Source: Picrophilus oshimae DSM 9789
GTDB lineage: Archaea; Thermoplasmatota; Thermoplasmata; Thermoplasmatales; Thermoplasmataceae
NCBI RefSeq assembly: GCF_900176435.1
Contig: NZ_FWYE01000004.1
Location: 62,001-126,000 of the forward strand
Direction: 5' to 3'
Length of the DNA stretch: 64,000 nt
Shown here: positions 54,661 through 63,622 of the stretch, in pieces
How the letters are laid out: each line of letters begins with the position of its first letter
Position numbering within the stretch: the stretch's first letter is position 1
Translations under genes and position numbers: made by a program
Notes under the pieces: generated by a model
The model's database searches: none
The model's input: the letters and a program-made list of their open reading frames with translations, nothing else
Told to the model about the DNA's origin: nothing

Positions 54661-55387
54661 TGTATACCACTTTTATGATTTCATTAATATCGTTGTAAAC
54701 GTTTTTATATTCCATGTTATCCCTTTTTAATATAAGAATTTTAATACCCTTTTCAAGCGCGGCCTTTATTTTTTCTATGTCACCGTTATCCTTTGTAACG
54801 AGGCATTCTATATTATAATTGTTCATTATTGCAAGCTCTAACTCGTATGTAAATGGGCCCTCCATTGCTATTATATTTTTTTCAGGAATGCCAATATTAA
54901 TTAATCTTTCTATATTTTCAGGCCTTGGAAGGACCCTAATAATAATGTTCTTTTTATCAATTACATTTTTTATATAATCAATATTTTTTATTCCGGTTGT
55001 TATTAGTGCTCGACATTTCATTCTGTTTAAACAATCTGCTATCTCATCATAGCTTGAAAATGTTGATGTGCTTTCATATAATATCGATGGCCTTTCATAT
55101 CTTATATAATCTATACCAAGCTCCTCGGAGACTGTCATTGCGGTTCTGCTTATGCTGTATGCAAATGGATGTGATGCATCTATTATTAAATCTATGTTTT
55201 TCTCCTTTAGTAAATTCATCATTTCATTAATATCAAGAGGGCCCTTTACAGCATCTATGCCAAGATCTGAGAGTTTTTTAATACCCTCATCGGTAACGGC
55301 GCTTGATATAATGTAATTGTCATGCCTCAATCTTTTTATTATAAACCTTGAATCCGATGTTCCATTGATTATGTATATACGCCTCAA
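54623..55387 (-). CDS. cbiJ: Cobalt-precorrin-6A reductase
   Basis: A 254-aa NAD(P)H-dependent reductase and first gene of the run. It has IINGTSDSRFIIKRL at the N-terminus, DLIIDASHPFAYSISRTA (the family hallmark 'DATHPFA'), YIRYERPSI, ITTGIKNI, VRVLP-like IRVLPRPE, IIAMEGPFTYELELAIM and LVTKDNGD (normally 'VTKNSG'). cbiL, cbiH, cbiF, cbiE and cbiT, also needed for the ring, are not in this window. I see no B12 riboswitch in the leader. Confidence 0.92.
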   Translation of the reverse strand: MRRIYIINGTSDSRFIIKRLRHDNYIISSAVTDEGIKKLSDLGIDAVKGPLDINEMMNLLKEKNIDLIIDASHPFAYSISRTAMTVSEELGIDYIRYERPSILYESTSTFSSYDEIADCLNRMKCRALITTGIKNIDYIKNVIDKKNIIIRVLPRPENIERLINIGIPEKNIIAMEGPFTYELELAIMNNYNIECLVTKDNGDIEKIKAALEKGIKILILKRDNMEYKNVYNDINEIIKVVYNVKSRGNLQEKP

Positions 55388-55622
55388 AAATGATACCTCC
55401 CGTATATAAAAGAGACCATTGAAAAGATTAATATTAAAATAAATATAATATTTATTATGAAAATAAAATTGGATATGTTTAAATATTTTTATCCATGATT
55501 TTTTTAAAAGAAATTTTAAATGGCCGATAAATATATTTTAATAAATTTTTTGTATTGTATTTATAAATCATGGATACAGGGTTTATTAAAAAAATATAAT
55601 TAGTTATTATAAATAACCATTT

Positions 55623-56213
55623 ATGGATTACTACATGGAAGGCGAGGAAAAATTTGGAATGTTAACAACGATGTTCTATAATTCAATTGCATGGCGCCTG
55701 CTAAAAAAGTTATATAAATTTTCAATTAACAGGCTTGACGGCCTTTCACCATCAACGATAATGGATATCGGTGCAGGTCCTGGAAGGTTCTCATTAATGG
55801 TTGCAAAAAAATTTCCGGGGGCAAGGATTTACTGCGTTGATCCATCGCCATACATGGTTGAGACCGAAAGGAAGCTGTTTAAAAAGAATAATATCAATGC
55901 AGTGTGCGTGCAGGGTAGCAGCCGTGAGGTGCCATTAAATGAAAAATTTGATTTGATAATAACCTCGCTTTCCTATCACCACTGGCTTGAAAAGGAGAAA
56001 AGCCTTGATTATTTATCATCACTTTTAAATATTAACGGAAGTATCTTCATCTTTGAATTTTTAAGAGAATCTTATAAATCGCCTTTTCAGTTCATGTACC
56101 GTGAGCATTCATTATCAATAAACGATGCAAAGAACATACATTTAAAGAACTGTGAGACCATGATCGATACCGATAAGAATTTTATAGCTGTTAAAATAAC
56201 CAGAACCCTTTAA
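55623..56213 (+). CDS. SAM-dependent methyltransferase
   Basis: A 196-aa class I methyltransferase. Motif I is IMDIGAGPGRFSLMVA and the acidic end of strand 2 is IYCVDPSPYM. The motif IV region FDLIITSLSYHHWLEKEKS has the 'HHW' seen in ubiquinone/menaquinone-type and arsenite methyltransferase relatives. The substrate is unknown. It is divergent from the cbi operon and followed 24 nt later by a regulator of the HxlR type, so a coupled detoxification or metabolism unit is possible. No Cys triad for arsenic methylation is visible. Confidence 0.8.
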   Translation: MDYYMEGEEKFGMLTTMFYNSIAWRLLKKLYKFSINRLDGLSPSTIMDIGAGPGRFSLMVAKKFPGARIYCVDPSPYMVETERKLFKKNNINAVCVQGSSREVPLNEKFDLIITSLSYHHWLEKEKSLDYLSSLLNINGSIFIFEFLRESYKSPFQFMYREHSLSINDAKNIHLKNCETMIDTDKNFIAVKITRTL

Positions 56214-56237
56214 GTAATATTTTATTATATATCATCC

Positions 56238-56555
56238 ATGGAAGCCTGCATGATCGATTACCAGGGTGAAATAATATGCATAGATCCTGGACTGCCGTTG
56301 ATGCATGTGCTTGGTAAAAAATACACAATGCTTATACTTGGTGTTATAGGTAATAATGATACAAGAAAGAACTTTAATGATATATATAAATCGATACCTG
56401 GGGCAAGCAGGAGGATAATAGCAAACAGGCTATCCGAGCTCTTGAGAATGAATGTAATAAAAAGGGTAAACGGCAATGTCACATACTATGAATTAACCGA
56501 TCTTGGTAAAAAAATAAGATCTGGAATAGTATGCTTTCTAAAATCGCTCACATGA
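56238..56555 (+). CDS. HxlR-family winged-helix regulator
   Basis: A 105-aa regulator. The HxlR pattern is seen in ALxLLGGKW-like LMHVLGKKYTMLILGVI, RKNFNDIYKSIPGASRRIIANRLSELLRM and VIKRVNGNVTYYELTDLGKKI. The usual N-terminal Cys appears as EACMIDY. Such proteins respond to electrophiles or quinones in some bacteria. It is probably cotranscribed with the methyltransferase gene 24 nt upstream. The 3' end overlaps the convergent small gene by 8 nt. Confidence 0.88.
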   Translation: MEACMIDYQGEIICIDPGLPLMHVLGKKYTMLILGVIGNNDTRKNFNDIYKSIPGASRRIIANRLSELLRMNVIKRVNGNVTYYELTDLGKKIRSGIVCFLKSLT

Positions 56556-56901
56556 ACATTGATATTCTATTTCTTACATCATCAGATACCTTTTTAAGCG
56601 CAAGATCAATCATCTCAAGGTCCCTCTCCCTTATAAAATCAGGAACCTCTGAGTTTGCCTTCATTCTGAGTTTTATAAAATTTTTTAGATCCTCATCACT
56701 GAATTTCGAGATTATTGACATGTTTGTGACACATAATTTGACATAATTGTCATCGGTAACCTTTCTCAGCTCTATTAAAAAGCTTTTTAACGTATTAACA
56801 ATATCATCGTCATTATAATCTTTTATTGAGTTCAGAACATCTTTCATTTCCCGCTCCATGTCCGGGGGTTTCATCTCCGATATCTCGACTATGCTCTTCA
56901 T
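56548..56901 (-). CDS. Hypothetical helical protein, about 117 aa
   Basis: I take the ATG at 56901 (MKSIVEISEMKPPDMEREMK) as start, because it follows an AT-rich leader with AATTTATTATTAAAAG. The open frame reaches 56988 but the extension is Lys/Asn-rich and looks non-coding. The protein is all helical, charged, without Cys or membrane segments. The repeating pattern of short helices (DVLNSIKDYNDDDIVNTLKS, then FSDEDLKNFIKLRM) suggests a helical-repeat fold. No family is recognised. Confidence 0.55.
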   Translation of the reverse strand: MKSIVEISEMKPPDMEREMKDVLNSIKDYNDDDIVNTLKSFLIELRKVTDDNYVKLCVTNMSIISKFSDEDLKNFIKLRMKANSEVPDFIRERDLEMIDLALKKVSDDVRNRISMFM

Positions 56902-57070
56902 GGCTTTTAATAATAAATTATCTTTAAAATTATTTTTGGTTTTAAAATTATTATATTTATAAATTTTTATTAGAGACCTAAATTTCAATATATTTTAATT
57001 TTTTTTTATTTAATATAATATTTATAATTTTAATGCAAAAACTTTTATTTAAATTAAAAATACGTATTTA

Positions 57071-58162
57071 ATGGAGATTTCGTATTACATTGTTAGAATG
57101 CCCTTAAAAAATCCATTTACAACAAGTTTTGGCACCGATATATACCGGGAATCAATAATATTCAGGTTAAGTGAAAATGGAATAACAGCATATTCAGAAT
57201 GCGTGAGCGATCACGATCCATTCTACAGCTATGAAGATAATACAACAGCAATGCATATAATATCAGAATATCTTATAAAATCTCTTAAGAACCTTCCAGA
57301 ACCGGAGGAATTTTTAAAGAGTGTATCATATATAAAGGGCCATAATATGGCAAAGGCTGCCCTGGAAATGCTTTTATATGATTACCATGCAAGGTTAAAT
57401 AAAAAGAGCCTTGCAGACTATCTTGGGCAAAACAGGGGATATGCAATACCTGGAATATCAATAGGCATCGATAAGATAGATAAAATGCTTGAAAGAATAG
57501 ACGAGGCAGTAAAAATGGGGTATAACAGAATAAAGGTCAAGATAAAAAAGGGGCTTGAGAATGAGATATTAAAAAGCATACGTGATGTTTATCCGGATAT
57601 AAGTTTAAGCGCCGATGCAAATTCTGATTATACTTTTAACGATATTGAATTATTAAAATCACTTGACCGGTACAATCTTGTTTACATAGAGCAGCCCCTC
57701 TGCTACGATGATTTAATATACCATTCAAAACTTTCCAGGGAGATCTCAACACCAATATGCCTTGATGAATCAATAACCTCATCAAAGCGTGCGGAAAAGG
57801 CCTTCGAGATTGGAGCATGCTCTGTAATAAACATAAAACCAGGGCGTGTTTCCGGGCTTACAGAATCAATAAAAATTGCAAGAATAGCCATGGAGAATAA
57901 TGGTCATGCATGGGTTGGCGGCATGCTCGAAACCGGTATAGGCAGGGCCTATAACATGGCCCTGGCGGCAAACAACCTTATAGATTATCCTGGTGATACA
58001 TCACCAAATGCAAGGTATTACAGTGAAGATCTTGTTAAGAATCCGTTTACAATGGATAATGGCATTATAAGCATCGATTTAAAAAGGCCCGGAACCGGTA
58101 TAGACGTGGATTCAAATGCATTGAAAAAATATACAATTGATTCCGGAAAATTTGAGATATAA
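57071..58162 (+). CDS. menC: o-Succinylbenzoate synthase / N-acylamino-acid racemase type enolase-superfamily enzyme
   Basis: A 363-aa enzyme. N-terminal capping domain (MPLKNPFTTSFGT), barrel with the catalytic Lys in RIKVKIKKG (KxK), metal ligands in SADANSDY (Asp), YIEQPL (Glu) and CLDES (Asp), then KPGRVSGLTES and the hallmark WVGGMLETGIGRAYN. This last motif marks the OSBS/NAAAR subgroup. In Thermoplasmatales, which use menaquinone, OSBS activity is the best guess. A dipeptide epimerase or racemase cannot be excluded. No other men gene is visible in the window, though an isochorismatase-like gene lies 1.4 kb away. Confidence 0.78.
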   Translation: MEISYYIVRMPLKNPFTTSFGTDIYRESIIFRLSENGITAYSECVSDHDPFYSYEDNTTAMHIISEYLIKSLKNLPEPEEFLKSVSYIKGHNMAKAALEMLLYDYHARLNKKSLADYLGQNRGYAIPGISIGIDKIDKMLERIDEAVKMGYNRIKVKIKKGLENEILKSIRDVYPDISLSADANSDYTFNDIELLKSLDRYNLVYIEQPLCYDDLIYHSKLSREISTPICLDESITSSKRAEKAFEIGACSVINIKPGRVSGLTESIKIARIAMENNGHAWVGGMLETGIGRAYNMALAANNLIDYPGDTSPNARYYSEDLVKNPFTMDNGIISIDLKRPGTGIDVDSNALKKYTIDSGKFEI

Positions 58163-58241
58163 TTATTAATTTTAATATTTTTAAAGATTAAGCTATCTAT
58201 AGAATTATATATCCTTATGACATTTTCTTATAAGTGATGCA

Positions 58242-59615
58242 ATGGGTTATTTTCAGTACAGACTTTTTACCATTGAAAAGTATAATAACACAATAAGGCG
58301 CCTTAGCCTGATGCCGAGGTATGTTCTTATCGCCCTGATAATCTTTATGACGTTATCATCATTCTTTGTATACATTATAATAATAAGGATACATATATAT
58401 AACAACAATCTTAGGCTAATAACGCTGCTATGGCTCATACCAATGCCATTTATAATAATAAACTTTCTATACTTTTTAAGGCTGCCAGGTGAGGATTTTA
58501 GAATACACAGGGTTATAGGCAGCTGCAGGCCTGTAATATTTCAAATAACAACTCTTGGGTTTAATTACAAATCTGTTATTGAAACTGTAAAATCGGTTGA
58601 TTACTGGTATAATAAACTTTTATCCGAGCATAGAATAGAGTTTGAATCCGAGATCTGGGTGGTTATAGAACCCGATGGCTATAAGAAAAACAAAAGGTAT
58701 TTCTCAGAAATAGAAAAGATGGCAAGGTTTATAGTCGTTCCCGAGGATTATAAAACCTTAAATAAAACCACCGGCAAGGCAAGGGCGCTCCAGTATGCCT
58801 GTGATATTAGAAAAAGGGATGCCTGGATATACCACCAGGACGAGGAGACCATGGTTGGCGAGGATACAATATTGGGCATAGATGAATTTATAAAGACGCA
58901 TAAGACCGGTGTTGGTGTTGGCATAATATTATACCCGCAGAACTTCAACGGCAGGCCATCACAGATGCAGGAGCTATCAAGAAGCTACATGGATATAATG
59001 AGCATATTCTCACAGAGGAGCGAGAGGAACATGCTTGTTGGATTTCACGGATCACATATAATATTATCATCGGATATAGAGGATTCCATAGGCTGGGATT
59101 TTGGCAATAGATCAACCGCAGAGGATTTAAACTTTGAGAATGCTGTTAGAAGGAGATATAAAAACGTTTTTTATTTATTAAAGGGTTTTGCATATGAAAA
59201 GGCAGCGCTCTGCAAGATGGATCAGCTTAGACAGAGGCGCCGCTGGATACGGGGCATAATGGAATCAATTCTAAGAAAGGATATAAGCAGGATCAGAAAA
59301 ACGGTGATGATCTTTCAGCTAATATCATGGTTTTCAGCAGCGCTTTCACTGTTTCTTTTCGTGCTTGTAATAATATACAAATTTTCTATAATAATACCTG
59401 AGCTTGCCTTTTTATCACCATTTATATGGTTTCTCATGTTAATACAGTACTATTCAGGTTACTCCATGCACAGGCAGTACATAAAAAAGCTGAGCATCTA
59501 CGTTTTAATAAAAAACGGATTAATCGGGGCCTTTGTTGATATGATATCGCCCTGGTACGCGATATTAAGGTTAAAATACACACCAAAGAAGGATTTTATA
59601 AAAAAAGATGTTTAG
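58242..59615 (+). CDS. Egghead-like membrane glycosyltransferase (GT2)
   Basis: A 457-aa protein. Two N-terminal helices precede the GT-A domain: RPVIFQITTLGFNYKSVIETVKS, EIWVVIEPDGYK, KTTGKARALQYAC and the DxD-like HQDEETMVGED, then STAEDLNFENAVRRRY (catalytic ED) and the QxxRW-like RQRRRWIRG. Two to three helices follow. This is the pattern of the egghead/BRE-3 family, known for beta-1,4-mannosyl transfer in animals; prokaryotic members are uncharacterised. Its 3' end overlaps the convergent isochorismatase-like gene by 4 nt. Confidence 0.82.
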   Translation: MGYFQYRLFTIEKYNNTIRRLSLMPRYVLIALIIFMTLSSFFVYIIIIRIHIYNNNLRLITLLWLIPMPFIIINFLYFLRLPGEDFRIHRVIGSCRPVIFQITTLGFNYKSVIETVKSVDYWYNKLLSEHRIEFESEIWVVIEPDGYKKNKRYFSEIEKMARFIVVPEDYKTLNKTTGKARALQYACDIRKRDAWIYHQDEETMVGEDTILGIDEFIKTHKTGVGVGIILYPQNFNGRPSQMQELSRSYMDIMSIFSQRSERNMLVGFHGSHIILSSDIEDSIGWDFGNRSTAEDLNFENAVRRRYKNVFYLLKGFAYEKAALCKMDQLRQRRRWIRGIMESILRKDISRIRKTVMIFQLISWFSAALSLFLFVLVIIYKFSIIIPELAFLSPFIWFLMLIQYYSGYSMHRQYIKKLSIYVLIKNGLIGAFVDMISPWYAILRLKYTPKKDFIKKDV

Positions 59616-60265
59616 TATTTTAAATTTTTAATTATATCATCAACGGTTGAAACCATAACAACGCTTGATAAAGACTTTAATGCAGCCTCATGGCCATCCC
59701 TTGATGATGAGGAGCATGCATCAGATGCAACTATTGTGTAGTATCCAAGGTTTCCTGCATCCCTGGCACTTGATTCAACACCGATCTCCGTTGCTATTCC
59801 TGCAAATATAATAGTCTCTATTTTTGCGGCCTTAAGCATGTTGTCAAAGATTGTGCCGATGAATATGCTTGCGGTGTGCTTGTTTAAAACGTAATCGTTC
59901 TCTTTTGGCCTTAATTCATCATATATCTCGGCCTCACTTGATCCTGGTGCCATAAAAACAGGCAATTTCTCAGGATCATCAACATGAAATCTCATCATAT
60001 AGGATGATATCATTGCCGGTGACATGTATTCCTTCGGCAGGGGCGTAATCTTTGTGTAGAGAACCTTCATGCCTGATGCACGTGCTGCCTCTAAAAGCCT
60101 CTTTGCAGAGCTTAAAAACTCGTTTTTATTAAAAACATTGTTTACAAGGCCGTTCTGTACGTCCCACATAACAAGCATTGTGTGCTCCGGGTTTATTATC
60201 TCCTCCATGGTTTCATATATTTTTTTGCTTCCTAAAAGTTTCATGACGTGATATTTTATTAACAT
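59612..60265 (-). CDS. Isochorismatase-superfamily protein with Gly in place of the catalytic Cys
   Basis: A 217-aa Rossmann-like hydrolase. Catalytic Asp in MLVMWDVQNG and Lys in VLNKHTASIF are kept, but the nucleophile position reads GIATEIGVESSARDAG, so the Cys of amidases ('T..CV..TA') is Gly. True isochorismatases (PhzD, EntB), which cleave a vinyl ether, also have Gly there and do not need Cys. That makes amidase (nicotinamidase) activity unlikely. The ATG at 60244 is an alternative start. Close to menC-like and glycosyltransferase genes. Confidence 0.8.
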   Translation of the reverse strand: MLIKYHVMKLLGSKKIYETMEEIINPEHTMLVMWDVQNGLVNNVFNKNEFLSSAKRLLEAARASGMKVLYTKITPLPKEYMSPAMISSYMMRFHVDDPEKLPVFMAPGSSEAEIYDELRPKENDYVLNKHTASIFIGTIFDNMLKAAKIETIIFAGIATEIGVESSARDAGNLGYYTIVASDACSSSSRDGHEAALKSLSSVVMVSTVDDIIKNLKY

Positions 60266-60338
60266 ATATTTTTTTTATGTTTAAATGTTTAAGAAATATT
60301 ATTCGATAGATTATTATTTAACCTTTTTATAAACAATA

Positions 60339-60989
60339 ATGAATATCCCTGGTTTATTATTAAATCCGTTAAAAAATGTATCTGTAAGCTATGCATGGTA
60401 TAATAAACAGAATGGCATAATAAAATGGACATTTATGAATCCAAATAATAAGGAGATCTCATTTATTCTTTTACGCGGAATAAATTACAATAACAATGTA
60501 AGCGACGTTTATCCATTTGGCAATGCATTTTATCCAGTATACTATGAGAACTTTGGGGTTGAATTTGCATTAAGACCTGTGCCATTAAAAAATACGGGCA
60601 TTGAGAGCAACTCACCACCGCTGGCTGTTTTTGAGAATCCTGATGATACAAAATTCGTGGCCTTTCTGTTCACACTCGCACCTGGAGAAACATATGAGAT
60701 GCTTGAGGGTGGCTGGACTGGTATAGAGCCTGGTGGAATAAGCACTGTAACAGCCCATTACATCTCAACAGGAAGATTCTCGATAAAATTTAATACAGAT
60801 CAATGCTCGCTTTACAACAGCGAGGCAAATGAAAACTACCCGTGCCCTGAAAATCCATTAAATGTAAGATCTTCTTTGATGTCATTAAGAAAGATTGTAA
60901 AACCACTGTTCAATGATGATATTACACCAGTGAATCCTGATAACCTGTCATTGAACCAGTTAATATGGTATATTCTTGAACAGCTATAA
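60339..60989 (+). CDS. Conserved-looking hypothetical protein, 216 aa
   Basis: A soluble, beta-rich protein of normal composition without signal peptide. It includes ISFILLRGINYNNNVSDVYP, AFLFTLAPGETYEMLEGGWTG and a Cys pair DQCSLYNSEANENYPC. I recognise no family; the general look is that of a beta-sandwich. It has its own AT-rich promoter and is followed 33 nt later by a methyltransferase gene. Confidence 0.6.
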   Translation: MNIPGLLLNPLKNVSVSYAWYNKQNGIIKWTFMNPNNKEISFILLRGINYNNNVSDVYPFGNAFYPVYYENFGVEFALRPVPLKNTGIESNSPPLAVFENPDDTKFVAFLFTLAPGETYEMLEGGWTGIEPGGISTVTAHYISTGRFSIKFNTDQCSLYNSEANENYPCPENPLNVRSSLMSLRKIVKPLFNDDITPVNPDNLSLNQLIWYILEQL

Positions 60990-61022
60990 AAAAAATAATT
61001 AGCAATAATTATATACATTAAT

Positions 61023-61631
61023 ATGCCCGTTGATTTTGGTATTTATCATCATTCATCCAGGGAGGAATCCGAGAAACTTAGAAATATATCAAAAATTATG
61101 TTCATTGAGGCATTTAAAAAGCTTGGATACAATGGTGATGAGGATATAAATATACTTGATGCGGGTGCGGGCTCAGGCTTTGTTACATATGTCACGGCAT
61201 CGTACTTTAAAAATGCAGAGATAACAGATCTTGATAATTTTTCCGGATCATTAATTGATAACAGCATTGAAAGGCTTGAAAACAATTTAAGGGAGCTTGG
61301 CATTTACAATAGAATAAATATAATAAATGATGATCTTTTAAATATGAAAATCAAGAATAATTTTGACCTTGTTGTTTCAAACCTTGTGCTTCATAATCTT
61401 GGAAGGAGAAGGTTCATAGCATATAAAAATATAAAAATGGCATTGAGGTGCACCGGCCATTTTATAAATGCGGACGGCTTTATAAGAAAGAACATTTTTG
61501 TCGAGCCATTAAAAAAGGATGTTTCAAGGATATCTGATATCTTTGATGTTGAATTTGCCATGGAGCCCTCGGATCAGAAAAAAAATGCTCCGTGGCGCTA
61601 CATACTTGTTTGCATGAGGCCCATCTGCTGA
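61023..61631 (+). CDS. SAM-dependent methyltransferase
   Basis: A 202-aa class I methyltransferase. Motif I ILDAGAGSGFVTYVTASYF, motif II AEITDLDNFSG, motif III IINDDLLNMKI and motif IV FDLVVSNLVLHNLGRRR are all visible. The C-terminus has MALRCTGHFINADGF. The substrate is unknown. It starts with MPVDFGIYHHSSREESEK, a hydrophilic cap. Spacing (33 nt) suggests cotranscription with the upstream unknown gene. Confidence 0.82.
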   Translation: MPVDFGIYHHSSREESEKLRNISKIMFIEAFKKLGYNGDEDINILDAGAGSGFVTYVTASYFKNAEITDLDNFSGSLIDNSIERLENNLRELGIYNRINIINDDLLNMKIKNNFDLVVSNLVLHNLGRRRFIAYKNIKMALRCTGHFINADGFIRKNIFVEPLKKDVSRISDIFDVEFAMEPSDQKKNAPWRYILVCMRPIC

Positions 61632-61821
61632 TCTTACAAAGTTTCGGCTTTTGATCTTCCTGGAATATATAAGGAATTTTAAGTTTTAATTAAAGAAAAA
61701 TAATAATTCAAGGTAATGCTTTTTATAAATTTAATTATAAATTAAAAATATTAATAATTTATATAAAATCGTTTTCAAGAAATATTTTTAAATTATCCAT
61801 CATATTTAATAAAAATTAAAT

Positions 61822-62220
61822 ATGATCTTGCAATTCGAAAATAATATGGACGAGGATCTAGAGAAAATAAAAAGGGCAAGGCTCAATGAGATAATGAATG
61901 AGCTCCAAAACAGGATAAAAACACTAAACGAATCAAATTTCGGGACATTTGTTTCAGAGGGCGTCTCTGTTATAGACTTCTGGGCTCCATGGTGTGCACC
62001 ATGCCATATACTATCACCATTAATAGAGGATCTTGCAGAAAAATATACGAAGGTAAAATTTGGCAAGGTAAACGGTGATGAGAACATGAGACTCTTGTAT
62101 CAGTATAATATAACAGGACTGCCTACTGTTCTATTCTTCAAGAACGGTATGCTTGCAGACAGGTCAGTTGGTGTGGTTCCGGAGAATGTTTTAGAGGAGA
62201 AGTTAAAATGGCTGCTTTGA
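61822..62220 (+). CDS. Thioredoxin with N-terminal helical extension
   Basis: A 132-aa thioredoxin-fold disulfide reductase. The active site is FWAPWCAPCHILSP, with the cis-Pro in ITGLPTVLFFKNG. About 35 extra residues at the N-terminus are charged and helical (MDEDLEKIKRARLNEIMNEL). The ATG at 61822 is nearly leaderless; 61846 is an alternative start. It overlaps the next gene by 13 nt. Cytosolic; the electron donor (a thioredoxin reductase) is not in the window. Confidence 0.94.
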   Translation: MILQFENNMDEDLEKIKRARLNEIMNELQNRIKTLNESNFGTFVSEGVSVIDFWAPWCAPCHILSPLIEDLAEKYTKVKFGKVNGDENMRLLYQYNITGLPTVLFFKNGMLADRSVGVVPENVLEEKLKWLL

Positions 62221-62792
62221 AACTGCTTCTTGGAATAAATGGTTTTAGCTATGGGTACTTTATGCGCTGCACGATGCCTGCAACGGTCAATCTTTTCAAC
62301 ACACACCCAAGGGGTGTTGTTTATAATGAAAACTGTCATGATATAAAAAGCGTCTGGAGAAGAATCATGCATTACAATGATGGTTTTGATATTCCAGATA
62401 AAATAAAAAACAGGCTCTCAATTATAAACATACCAATAGATAATCCAACAATTGGTGATTACTCATCATATTTTAATGAGGATTACAACGTTGAAATAAG
62501 AAATGTCTTCAATAAAATAAATAATGCGGAAACAGATTATACAATAGCATCAGTAAACTCATTGAATATACCGGGAGGCACCGATGTAAAATGCGATATC
62601 TATTCAATGATAGATAACTATCTATATGAAATTATAAATAAGTTCAACGATTTTATCATATTCTCACCATACGGCGATGTAATTGGAGATAAAATTGAGC
62701 CATACGGTGTTTACATATCAACAAGGCCAAGGCCAAACCCACATAAAACAATAAAAATTGATGAGATAATGGATATATTTTTAAATATTTAA
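62208..62792 (+). CDS. Hypothetical protein, 194 aa, coupled to thioredoxin
   Basis: I do not recognise it. The sequence starts MAALKLLLGINGFSYGYFM and includes MPATVNLFNTHPRGVVYNEN, IASVNSLNIPGGTDVKCDI and FSPYGDVIGDKIEPYGVYIS. The second half, with a GGTD...YLYEII...SPYGD arrangement, weakly recalls alkaline-phosphatase-superfamily phosphodiesterases, but metal ligands cannot be assigned. It overlaps thioredoxin by 13 nt, so coexpression is likely. It has two Cys that could be thioredoxin substrates. Confidence 0.6.
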   Translation: MAALKLLLGINGFSYGYFMRCTMPATVNLFNTHPRGVVYNENCHDIKSVWRRIMHYNDGFDIPDKIKNRLSIINIPIDNPTIGDYSSYFNEDYNVEIRNVFNKINNAETDYTIASVNSLNIPGGTDVKCDIYSMIDNYLYEIINKFNDFIIFSPYGDVIGDKIEPYGVYISTRPRPNPHKTIKIDEIMDIFLNI

Positions 62793-62793
62793 T

Positions 62794-63507
62794 CTATCTT
62801 GTTAAAACGTTTAATATTCCCTTTGCTATTAATTTTTCTTTTTCAGATATCTCTGATGCATCCATCTTTTTATTGTTTAAAAGGTTTCCATATGCAAGAT
62901 GAACTGATAGTGCCTTAACGTTCTTTAATCCGGCAATGAGGTAAAGTCCGGCGCCTTCTAGTTCCAGTGCCATATGATTGTCTTTTGCCATCTTTTCTAT
63001 GAATTCCCTTGAATGTGTGAAAAGTGCATCGCTTGTAAAGACCCTGCCCTTAAATGTCTTTATGCCAAGAGATTCAAGCTCGTTGACCGTATTTAACATA
63101 AGATCGTAATCCGGTATCAGTGAATATGAGTATTCATCATTTAGGTACTGCCTGAATGTTCCGCCAAAATTGTATGAGTAGCCCTGCGGTATAACAACGG
63201 AGCCTGGCTCTATTTCCTCCCTTATTGCATTGCACGAGCCGAACCTTATTATACGTCTTGCACCAAGGGATATTAGATCATCTGTTATTAATGATATCGA
63301 TGGAATGCCTATGCCGTGAAAGACCGTGGTTACCTTTTTATTATTGTATTCTCCCTGGTATGATGTATACCCTGCAAATTCAGATACCTTTTCCAGATTG
63401 CCAAGAAAGCTGTTAACGGTTCTCTGCCTTTCCAGATTGCCAACGATTATTACATTCTCGCTAACACTTTTTGCTGTTATTATTGCCATGATAAATAATT
63501 GAATCAT
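62794..63507 (-). CDS. Nucleoside phosphorylase (PNP/UDP family)
   Basis: A 237-aa enzyme that splits nucleosides with phosphate in salvage. Family motifs: IIVGNLERQ (phosphate loop, normally 'GdP.R'), FHGIGIPSISLITDDLISLGARRIIRFGSCNAI (the diagnostic 'G.GiPs..i...EL...G...iirvGtcGal') and MALELEGAGLYLIAGLKN (ribose Glu-Met-Glu region, here LELEG). Base specificity (purine or uridine) cannot be decided by eye. Start at 63507 or, more likely, ATG 63489 (MAIITAKS). Confidence 0.88.
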   Translation of the reverse strand: MIQLFIMAIITAKSVSENVIIVGNLERQRTVNSFLGNLEKVSEFAGYTSYQGEYNNKKVTTVFHGIGIPSISLITDDLISLGARRIIRFGSCNAIREEIEPGSVVIPQGYSYNFGGTFRQYLNDEYSYSLIPDYDLMLNTVNELESLGIKTFKGRVFTSDALFTHSREFIEKMAKDNHMALELEGAGLYLIAGLKNVKALSVHLAYGNLLNNKKMDASEISEKEKLIAKGILNVLTR

Positions 63508-63622
63508 AAAAAAATAATTTTATGAAAACATTAAAGCTACAGCAAAAATTAAAATATTCGCGTGATATTTACATATGAATATTGTTTATCAGCGTGTAAT
63601 TTCAATGAATAAAATTAATGCA

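Noticed and set aside
55388-55622. Possible B12 riboswitch before the cbi operon
   Set aside because: No B12-box-like conserved sequence is present; the spacer is only AT-rich promoter sequence.
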